Source of the DNA: Stenotrophomonas_A sp036566925
GTDB lineage: Bacteria > Pseudomonadota > Gammaproteobacteria > Xanthomonadales > Xanthomonadaceae
Direction: 5' to 3'
Length of the DNA: 11,614 nucleotides
NCBI GenBank assembly: GCA_036566925.1
Contig: DATCVI010000239.1
Location: forward strand, 1-11,614
In this document: piece after piece, positions 1 to 6,964 of the stretch
Position numbering within the stretch: position 1 is the stretch's first letter
Layout: each line of letters begins with the position of its first letter
The notes under the pieces: generated by a model
The model's database searches: none
What the model saw: the letters and a program-made list of their open reading frames with translations, nothing else
What the model was told of the DNA's origin: nothing
Made by a program: the position numbers and the translations under genes

Positions 1-14
1 TGCCGCTTCCGGCG

Positions 15-1415
15 CTATTGTTCGCGGTCGCCCTGCGCGCGGCTGCCGGCCACCGCGGGCAACTGGATCTCGACGCCGAAGCCGCGACCGTCGAGCCCGG
101 CGCCGCAGCGCAAGCGTCCGCCATGCGAGCTGACCACTCGCTCGACCAGCGACAGGCCCAGGCCGATGCCCTGCGTGCGATGGCCGTTGCCGGCGCGGTA
201 GAAGCGCTCGAACACCCTTTCGCTCTCGCCATCTGGAATGCCCGGGCCATCGTCGGCAACGACCAGGGTCGCCATCGGTGAATGCCCTTCGCCCTCGATT
301 CGGGTCTCCAGCCGCACCCGCGTGCCCGGGCCTCCGTGGCGCAAGGCGTTGTCGAGCAGGTTGCGGACCAGGATCCCGAGGTCGTCGATGTCGCCGCGCA
401 CCAGCGCATGCCCACCTGCGACTTCGATCGACTGGCCAGCACGCAGCGCAAGCAGCGCGAACTCGTCGGCCACCATTCCCGCGATCAGCGCCAGATCGAC
501 GTCCGCTACCCGGGTGATGGCGCCGGCAGCATCCACCCGCGCGGCGTCGAGCAGTTGCTGCGCCAGCCGCGAGGTGCGCTCGATCCCGGCAATGAGGTAT
601 TCGAGCGCCTCGCGCGCCTCATCGCGGTCGCCCGCGTGCTGCAGTACCTGCGCCTGGGCCAGCAGCGCAGCCAGCGGCGTGCGCAGCTCATGCGCTGCCT
701 CGCCGAGGAACGCGCGCTCGTGCTGCAATGCCTGTGCCAGCCGCGCCATCAACTGGTTGAACGAGCGCACCAGCGGCGTGAACTCGTCCGGCAAACCGCG
801 TTCCGGCAACGGCGCCAGGTCCAGCGGCGCACGCGCCGCGAGCGACTCGCTGACCCGCAGCACCGGCCGCAGCGACCAGTGGATCACCAGCCAGATCGCG
901 ATGCCAATGCCGAGCAGGAGCGCGAGCGCAGCACCGAGACCGGCGCCGAGCCAACGCCACAATTCCGCACGCAGTGCGGCTTTTGGCACACCGACTTGCA
1001 CCTGCACCAGCCGGTTCGCATCGCTCAGGGCGAATACGCGCCACGGCGCGCCCCCGATGGTTATGTCCGAGAAGCCCTCGGCGAAATCGGGATCCAGTGC
1101 GTGTACCGGTGCCGGCCGCGAAGACATCAGCCGCCGTCCGGTGCCGTGCTCCCAGACCTGGAAACCGAGCGCAGCGAACTTGCCGGTCGCAGACGATTTC
1201 TCCCCACCGAGGACGAACTGCCGCTGCTGGCCTGCGGTCGCGATGTCTGCCGGTAGCGAATACAGGATCTGTTCGGCGACATTGCGCAACATGCCATCGG
1301 CCTCGCCGCCCTGCCGCGCCGTCATGTCCATGTACTGGATCGCAAACCAGCTGCCCCAGGCGGCGAGCAGCACCGCCGCCAGCGCGACCAGCAGTCGTGT
1401 ACGCAGCGCGTTCAT
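15..1415 (-). CDS. QseC/TctE-type sensor histidine kinase
   Basis: Inner-membrane sensor kinase of 466 aa that should autophosphorylate on His and pass the phosphate to the response regulator encoded just upstream. Visible order: TM1 about residues 7-28; a periplasmic domain about 29-152 of the kind found in QseC/TctE sensors (FQVWE near 85-89 and VQVGVPKA near 140-147 are typical); TM2 about 156-178; a HAMP-like linker about 179-231; the H-box AHELRTPL with phosphoacceptor His242; the N-box NLLDNALRHG (Asn352, Asn356); the G1 box DDGPGI (388-393); the F-box FERFYR (402-407); and the G2 box GIGLGLSLV (416-424). All catalytic boxes are intact. Its ATG directly follows the regulator's TGA, so the two are translationally coupled. 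The periplasmic domain, over 120 aa, is much longer than that of classical PmrB, which favours the QseC type. The ligand cannot be read from the sequence. Confidence 0.95.
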   Translation of the reverse strand: MNALRTRLLVALAAVLLAAWGSWFAIQYMDMTARQGGEADGMLRNVAEQILYSLPADIATAGQQRQFVLGGEKSSATGKFAALGFQVWEHGTGRRLMSSRPAPVHALDPDFAEGFSDITIGGAPWRVFALSDANRLVQVQVGVPKAALRAELWRWLGAGLGAALALLLGIGIAIWLVIHWSLRPVLRVSESLAARAPLDLAPLPERGLPDEFTPLVRSFNQLMARLAQALQHERAFLGEAAHELRTPLAALLAQAQVLQHAGDRDEAREALEYLIAGIERTSRLAQQLLDAARVDAAGAITRVADVDLALIAGMVADEFALLALRAGQSIEVAGGHALVRGDIDDLGILVRNLLDNALRHGGPGTRVRLETRIEGEGHSPMATLVVADDGPGIPDGESERVFERFYRAGNGHRTQGIGLGLSLVERVVSSHGGRLRCGAGLDGRGFGVEIQLPAVAGSRAQGDREQ

Positions 1416-2081
1416 TCAGTCCTCGTCCCTGACGCGGTAACCGAAGCCGATTTCCGTCACCAGCATGCCGTCGCCGAGCTTGCGCCGCAATTGGTGTACG
1501 TAGACCGCCACGGTGTTGCTGCCGATCTCGGAGTCCCCGCCGTAGAGCCGATCCTGCAACTGCTCGCGGCTGAGTGCCCGGCCGCGCGATTCGAACAGCG
1601 CCTGCAGGATGCGGAACTCGTTGGCACTGAGACTGATGCGCTTGCCGCCGCGAGTCACGATTCGCGCGGCCGGATCGATCTCGACGTCACGCCAGCGCAG
1701 CACGGGCGTCACCCCGCCGCGGCTGCGGCGCAGCACCGCACGCAGCCGCGCCAGCATTTCGTCGCGCTGGAACGGTTTGACGATGTAGTCGTCGGCACCG
1801 GCATCGAGCCCGCGCACACGGTCGCTCAGCTGGTCGCGCGCGGTGATGATCAGTACTGGTGTCGGGTCGTAGCGGCCGCGCATCGTCGCCAGCACTTCCA
1901 GTCCGGAGCCACCCGGAAGCCCGAGGTCGAGCAGCACCGCGACGAAGGCGTGGTCCACCAATGCCGCCTGCGCGGACCGGGCGCTCTCGCAATGGACCAC
2001 GCGCCAGCCTTCCTGGCCCAGCGCGGCAGTCAGTGCGCGGCCGAGCATGTGGTCGTCTTCGACGAGGAGGATCGCATCCAT
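1416..2081 (-). CDS. OmpR-family response regulator, QseB/PmrA subgroup
   Basis: DNA-binding response regulator of 221 aa. The receiver domain (about 1-118) has the acidic pocket Glu8/Asp9/Asp10, phosphoacceptor Asp52 (LLDLGLPG), Thr80 and Lys102. The winged-helix effector domain spans about 125-219, with the recognition-helix segment SNTVAVYVHQLRRKLG (188-203), whose SNT...V.QLRRKLG pattern is typical of QseB/PmrA regulators. It is the first gene of a two-gene minus-strand operon with the kinase. The ATG at 2079-2081 gives the expected MDAILLVEDD start. No good Shine-Dalgarno sequence is visible in the short leader. A PmrA/QseB-like box at 2131-2147 lies about 20 bp upstream of a possible -10, which suggests autoactivation. 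It probably also acts on the divergent plus-strand genes through the second box at 2225-2241. The subgroup is clear, but assignment to QseB versus PmrA proper is not. Confidence 0.95.
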   Translation of the reverse strand: MDAILLVEDDHMLGRALTAALGQEGWRVVHCESARSAQAALVDHAFVAVLLDLGLPGGSGLEVLATMRGRYDPTPVLIITARDQLSDRVRGLDAGADDYIVKPFQRDEMLARLRAVLRRSRGGVTPVLRWRDVEIDPAARIVTRGGKRISLSANEFRILQALFESRGRALSREQLQDRLYGGDSEIGSNTVAVYVHQLRRKLGDGMLVTEIGFGYRVRDED

Positions 2082-2104
2082 GGCGCGCCAGGTGAGAAGA
2101 GAAA

Positions 2105-2110
2105 GTTATC
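2105..2110 (-). promoter_or_regulatory. Possible -10 element of the response-regulator promoter
   Basis: On the minus strand this reads GATAAC, four of six matches to TATAAT. It lies 20 bp downstream of the proximal half-site of the box at 2131-2147, and no -35 hexamer is recognisable, as expected for an activator-dependent promoter. Transcription would start near 2098, leaving a leader of about 17 nt before the regulator ATG. Confidence 0.4.
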
Positions 2111-2112
2111 GA

Positions 2113-2128
2113 CGATGTTCGAACATCG
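2113..2128. promoter_or_regulatory. Perfect 16-bp palindrome, candidate operator
   Basis: CGATGTTCGAACATCG equals its own reverse complement over all 16 bases. It sits between the PmrA/QseB-like box and the possible -10 of the response-regulator promoter, so a dimer bound here would cover the promoter spacer. OmpR-family regulators bind direct repeats, so a different protein is the likelier ligand. That protein is not identifiable in the window. Confidence 0.5.
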
Positions 2129-2130
2129 AC

Positions 2131-2147
2131 ATTAATACCGAATTAAG
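2131..2147 (-). promoter_or_regulatory. PmrA/QseB-like box upstream of the response regulator
   Basis: On the minus strand it reads CTTAAT-N5-ATTAAT, two hexamers with TTAA cores exactly 11 bp apart. That is the spacing and core of the known PmrA box and of QseB sites (YTTAAK-N5-YTTAAK type). It lies 50 bp upstream of the regulator start codon, as expected for autoregulation. The second half deviates at its first base. TTAA is self-complementary, so orientation is not certain. Confidence 0.6.
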
Positions 2148-2186
2148 TCTGCCCCTCAAGGTTCCATTCCAGCTGTTGCCATCGTC

Positions 2187-2225
2187 GGCGGCCGGCGCGC
2201 CGCGGCAAGCGCCGCGCCGGCCGCC
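2187..2225 (+). repeat. Long GC-rich inverted repeat (hairpin)
   Basis: The left arm 2187-2199 and right arm 2213-2225 are perfectly complementary over 13 bp. After one C-C mismatch, three more pairs (2201-2203 with 2209-2211) close a five-base loop. No U tract follows, so it does not look like an ordinary intrinsic terminator. It lies between the two regulator boxes and shares one base with the second. It could be an insulator against read-through between divergent promoters, a cruciform or a leader structure. Confidence 0.6.
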
Positions 2226-2241
2226 TTAAACCCAACTTAAT
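2225..2241 (+). promoter_or_regulatory. PmrA/QseB-like box upstream of the SDR/carrier operon
   Basis: It reads CTTAAA-N5-CTTAAT, again with TTAA cores 11 bp apart, matching the box ahead of the response regulator. It is the only such box facing SDR1, so the two-component system probably controls the plus-strand genes. No convincing -10 lies at the expected distance (around 2259-2267), which leaves the start of transcription open. Confidence 0.55.
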
Positions 2242-2411
2242 CGCGCCCGCAAACACTTCGGCACCGCTCCCCCCCTAGGCGTCGAATTATGCACACAACT
2301 GAGTTTCCTTCGCGCTGCGAAGCACTGACCAGGACCCACTGGACGGTTTCCGGCATGCTTTCCCAACGCGGCAGCGCTGGCGTTGCGACCCCACGGTCCA
2401 GGCCGCATCCG

Positions 2412-3425
2412 ATGTTCCCGCGCTGGCGAGTCTGTGTCGCCACCCTTGGCGCGCTGCTCCTTTCGGCATGCGCTGCGGGCGGTTCGATCGCGCAGGACGA
2501 GCCCAAGCCGGACTGGAGCCTGGCCGACATGCCTTCGCAGAAAGGGCGCATCTTTCTGGTTACGGGGGGAACAAGCGGCATAGGCTATGAAAGCGCCAAG
2601 GCCCTGGCCGCGGCAGGCGCGCGCGTAGTGATCGCCTCGCGCAGCGATCCGGGGCGGGGCGAAGAAGTACTTGCCAACATCCGGCGGGAAACGCCCAACG
2701 CGCAAGTTCAGTACGAGCGGTTCGACCTGGGCGATCTCGCTTCGGTGCGCGCGTTGGGCAAACGCCTCAATCAGACGCTGCCGCGCCTGGACGGGCTGAT
2801 CAACAACGCCGGGATAATGGAGCCGCCGGAGCGGGGCACCTCGAAGGACGGCTTCGAGATGCAATTCGCCGTCAACTATCTGGGCCACTTCGCCCTGACC
2901 GAAGCGTTGCTGCCGCTGTTGCGGAAGTCGGATTCGCCGCGCGTGGTCACCTTGTCCAGTATCGCCGCGCGCCTGGGTGCGGCGATCCACTTCGACGATC
3001 TGCAGTTCGAGCGGGACTACGATCCCGGTGATGCCTACCAGCAGTCGAAGTTGGCCTGCCTGATGTTTGCGCTTGAGCTGCAGCGCCGCAGCGATGCCGC
3101 CGGCTGGGGCATCCAGAGCATCGCATCGCACCCCGGGGTATCCCGCACCAACCTGCAGATCAACAACGGCTTTGTCCGCCGCCGCTTGGGGCGATTGATC
3201 CTGCAGCCAGCCGCGCGTGGCGCGCTGCCTACGTTGTATGCCGCGACCGCGCCCGACGCGCGCGGCGGCAGCTACTACGGACCCACTGGCGTAATGGAAA
3301 TGCGGGGGGCGCTTGGCTTCGCGGGCGTACCCGATGCCGCACTGGATACCCAGGCAGCGGCCCGCCTATGGGCCGTCAGCGAACGACTCAGCCGCACGCG
3401 CTACCCGTCGCGAATCTCCGACTGA
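2412..3425 (+). CDS. Short-chain dehydrogenase with lipoprotein signal (SDR1)
   Basis: NAD(P)-dependent oxidoreductase of the short-chain dehydrogenase/reductase superfamily, closest in style to retinol-dehydrogenase-like SDRs; substrate unknown. From the ATG at 2412 it is 337 aa. It opens with a lipoprotein signal peptide, ending LLLSAC with lipobox Cys20; residue +2 is Ala, so outer-membrane sorting would be expected. The Rossmann fold follows: TGGTSGIG (51-58), NNAG (131-134), Ser182/Ser183, and catalytic Tyr209 with Lys213 (YQQSK). The C-terminal part carries the ALPTLYAATAP and YYGP motifs shared with the two other SDRs here. I chose 2412 because it starts directly at the signal peptide and has AGG nine bases upstream; an upstream ATG at 2289 is in frame but adds unconvincing sequence. 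The active site looks intact, so this is an SDR apparently exported to a compartment without free NAD(P). Carrier 1 follows after 54 bp. Confidence 0.9.
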   Translation: MFPRWRVCVATLGALLLSACAAGGSIAQDEPKPDWSLADMPSQKGRIFLVTGGTSGIGYESAKALAAAGARVVIASRSDPGRGEEVLANIRRETPNAQVQYERFDLGDLASVRALGKRLNQTLPRLDGLINNAGIMEPPERGTSKDGFEMQFAVNYLGHFALTEALLPLLRKSDSPRVVTLSSIAARLGAAIHFDDLQFERDYDPGDAYQQSKLACLMFALELQRRSDAAGWGIQSIASHPGVSRTNLQINNGFVRRRLGRLILQPAARGALPTLYAATAPDARGGSYYGPTGVMEMRGALGFAGVPDAALDTQAAARLWAVSERLSRTRYPSRISD

Positions 3426-3479
3426 GCACCAACCCAACCCCAACCTTGTACGGCTGCCCCACGCCAGGACCCTTTATCC

Positions 3480-4901
<1,422 letters not shown>

Positions 4902-4939
4902 CTGTCGAAATCCCGACCACTGCTACTGGAGCCACCTGA

Positions 4940-5731
4940 ATGAACATGACATCACGAGCCCTCACCAGGCTCGCGCTTCTCGCGCTTCCTGCAACCGCGT
5001 TTGCCCAGGAATCTCCAGCGCCATCTGGAGAATGGTCGCTCGGTATCGGCGCCGGGGCCATCGACAGCCCCTATGCCGGCGAAGGCTCGCGTGTCCGGCC
5101 CTTTCCACTGCTCGGCTACGAGGGAGAGCGGGTGTTCCTGCGCGGGATATCCGGAGGCGTGCACCTGTACCAGTCGGATCAGTTCACATTCGATGCGGTT
5201 GTGTCCGCCCGGCTCTATGGGTTCGACATCGAGGACCTGGGACGTTCCGAGCTCCTGGCCAACGGCGTGGATGCTGCCCTGCTGAGCGATCGCGATGACG
5301 GTCTCGATGCCGGCTTGCGCGCAACCTTTGGTTCGACCTGGGGCGCGGTCTCACTCGAGGCGGTTCATGACATTTCAAACGCCAGCGACGGCTACGAGAT
5401 TTCTCTCGACTATCGGTACACCTGGCTGTTCGGCCGAACCGCGCTGACGGCCAACACGGGGGCGCGCTGGACCTCGGCGGATCTCGCGGACTACTACTTC
5501 GGCGTACTGGACGAAGAGGTTGCGCGCGGCGTCGCGGCGTACTCGCCCGGTTCTGCGGTCATCCCGCGCCTCGGCCTGACCCTGACGCATCGGATCGGAT
5601 CGTCGAAGTGGCAGTTTCTCGGCTCGGTCGAGTACCAGTTCCTGCCGAGCGAACTCAGCGACAGCCCGCTGCTGGAACCCGATAGCGATGGGTTCGGGCG
5701 GCTGGTGTTCGGCCTGAGCAGGCGCTTCTGA
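4940..5731 (+). CDS. MipA/OmpV family outer-membrane protein
   Basis: Outer-membrane beta-barrel of 263 aa in the MipA/OmpV family. The family includes MipA (an MltA-interacting scaffold for peptidoglycan synthesis), OmpV and several stress-induced porin-like proteins. A Sec signal peptide ends AFA|QES after residue 22. The mature part opens with GEWSLGIGAGAIDSPYAG (30-47), continues with alternating amphipathic strands, and carries the family-type YYFGVLDEEVARG (185-197). It ends in Phe, the usual C-terminal residue for BAM-dependent barrel insertion. GGAG at 4928-4931 is a good ribosome binding site for the ATG at 4940. It sits 38 bp after carrier 1, so it is probably co-transcribed. It is the only gene of this group without a second copy in the window. 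Genes of this family are often found near two-component systems. Confidence 0.9.
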   Translation: MNMTSRALTRLALLALPATAFAQESPAPSGEWSLGIGAGAIDSPYAGEGSRVRPFPLLGYEGERVFLRGISGGVHLYQSDQFTFDAVVSARLYGFDIEDLGRSELLANGVDAALLSDRDDGLDAGLRATFGSTWGAVSLEAVHDISNASDGYEISLDYRYTWLFGRTALTANTGARWTSADLADYYFGVLDEEVARGVAAYSPGSAVIPRLGLTLTHRIGSSKWQFLGSVEYQFLPSELSDSPLLEPDSDGFGRLVFGLSRRF

Positions 5732-5831
5732 CCCCGTGGGCGCGAAGCCGGCGGAAGGCCGCGAGCACCCGGCCATCGAGTCGCATTCCCACCATCTCGA
5801 TACATCTCCACCCAACCCAGAGGACAGACAG

Positions 5832-6893
5832 ATGACCCACATGCTGCGAACAAATGATGCGTGCGTGACGCGGCGCGGATGGCGAAGCCATCTCGCCGCC
5901 CTTTACGTGTTGCTGAGCTGCGCGACTGCCGCGGGTGGCGCGCTGGCGCAGAGCGCGCCCAAGCCCGACTGGAGCCTGGCCGACATGCCTTCCCAGAAGG
6001 ACCGCATCTTCCTGGTCACCGGCGGCACCAGTGGCATGGGTTTCGAGGACGCCAAAGCGCTGGCCGCGGCGGGCGCCCGCGTCGTGATCGCGGCACGCAA
6101 CCCGCAGCGGGGCCAGGAAGCGATCGAGAAGATCAGGCAGGAAGTCCCCAAAGCGCAGGTGCAGTTCGAATCCGTTGACCTGGCCGATCTGTCCTCGGTG
6201 CGTGCGCTGGGCCAACGCCTCGGCACCACGCTGCCCCGGCTGGATGGACTGATCAACAACGCGGCCATCATGGCGCCCCCCGAGCGCGGTACGTCCGCCG
6301 ACGGCTTGGAGATGCAGTTTGCGACCAACTACGCGGGGCACTTCGTTCTGACTGCCGAACTGTTGCCGCTGTTGCGCAAGTCCGATTCCCCGCGCGTGGT
6401 CACCTTGTCCAGCATCGCCGTCCATAGGGGGCGCATCAACTTCGACGACCTGCAGTTCACGCGGACTGCGTATGAGCCGATGACGGTCTACTCCCAATCC
6501 AAGTTGGCGGGCTTGATGTTCGCCTTCGAGCTGCAACGGCGCAGCGATGCCGCGGGCTGGGGCATCCAGAGCCTGGCCGCGCATCCCGGCGTCGCGGTGA
6601 CCGAACTGGTCGCGCGCGGCCCGGGCCTGGATAGCGCACAGGGGCGGCAGTGGTCGGCCATGCGCGAGAACCTCCAGACCGCTGCCCAGGGCGCCGTGCC
6701 CACGCTGTATGCCGCCACCGCACCGGAGGCGCGAGGTGGCGCCTACTACGGGCCGACGGGCCCGAACGAGATAGCCGGCCCGCTGGGTCTGGCGACCATC
6801 CCCCCGCCAGCCAGCGATGCCGCGGCTGCTGCCCGCCTGTGGGCCGTCACCGAAGAAATTACGGGCACGCGTTTCCCCGCGCGCAGCCGTTGA
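5832..6893 (+). CDS. Short-chain dehydrogenase with export signal (SDR2)
   Basis: Second SDR paralogue, 353 aa from the ATG at 5832, which has GAGG (5820-5823) upstream; a longer in-frame start at 5736 would place 32 non-SDR residues ahead. The N-terminus has TRRGW (13-17, twin arginine Arg14-Arg15), a hydrophobic stretch (21-38), and both a possible lipobox (LLSC, Cys30) and a signal-peptidase I site (ALA|QSA after residue 39). The signal may therefore be Tat or Sec, lipidated or not. Catalytic features are intact: TGGTSGMG (63-70), NNAA (142-145), Ser193/Ser194, Tyr220 and Lys224 (YSQSK). From PDWSLADMPSQK onward it is close to SDR1, roughly two residues in three identical by eye. It is paired with carrier 2 downstream, as SDR1 is with carrier 1. 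Substrate unknown. Confidence 0.88.
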   Translation: MTHMLRTNDACVTRRGWRSHLAALYVLLSCATAAGGALAQSAPKPDWSLADMPSQKDRIFLVTGGTSGMGFEDAKALAAAGARVVIAARNPQRGQEAIEKIRQEVPKAQVQFESVDLADLSSVRALGQRLGTTLPRLDGLINNAAIMAPPERGTSADGLEMQFATNYAGHFVLTAELLPLLRKSDSPRVVTLSSIAVHRGRINFDDLQFTRTAYEPMTVYSQSKLAGLMFAFELQRRSDAAGWGIQSLAAHPGVAVTELVARGPGLDSAQGRQWSAMRENLQTAAQGAVPTLYAATAPEARGGAYYGPTGPNEIAGPLGLATIPPPASDAAAAARLWAVTEEITGTRFPARSR

Positions 6894-6920
6894 TCGTTGC
6901 CGAGCCGATCCTGCCCCCCG

Positions 6921-6944
6921 TCCTGGGCGCCGGTGCGCCCAGGA
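6921..6944 (+). repeat. Perfect 10-bp hairpin between SDR2 and carrier 2
   Basis: TCCTGGGCGC pairs perfectly with GCGCCCAGGA around a CGGT tetraloop. It lies 28 bp after the SDR2 stop and 20 bp before the carrier 2 start. With no U tract behind it, it is more likely an mRNA stability or partial-attenuation element inside the operon than a full terminator. There is no matching hairpin between SDR1 and carrier 1. Confidence 0.55.
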
Positions 6945-6964
6945 ACTCCAAGAGTCGACCGCAA

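Larger units (their letters stand above)
2082..2411. promoter_or_regulatory. Divergent regulatory region between the two-component system and the SDR/carrier operon
   Basis: This 330-bp gap separates genes facing away from each other. It holds, left to right: a possible minus-strand -10 (2105-2110), a perfect 16-bp palindrome (2113-2128), a PmrA/QseB-like box (2131-2147), a 39-nt GC hairpin (2187-2225) and a second box (2225-2241). The stretch 2242-2411 is the leader of SDR1 if its ATG at 2412 is correct. The weak AATTAT at 2285-2290 is the only -10-like hexamer I see there, and it has no -35 partner. An upstream in-frame ATG at 2289 could extend SDR1 by 41 residues, but these do not look like part of an SDR or a signal peptide. 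Confidence 0.75.

Noticed and set aside
238..1440. Plus-strand open frames opposite the histidine kinase, including a Ser/Arg-rich 400-codon frame
   Set aside because: Low-complexity Ser/Arg/Ala composition and full overlap with an intact kinase carrying all catalytic boxes.
2081..2090. Ten-base palindrome TGGCGCGCCA directly before the response-regulator ATG
   Set aside because: It is short and made of GC-rich bases that are frequent here, and it overlaps the start codon. I treat it as chance.
2289..2411. Upstream in-frame start that would lengthen SDR1 by 41 residues
   Set aside because: The extra residues form no domain and would bury the lipoprotein signal; SDR1 starting at 2412 begins neatly with the signal peptide.
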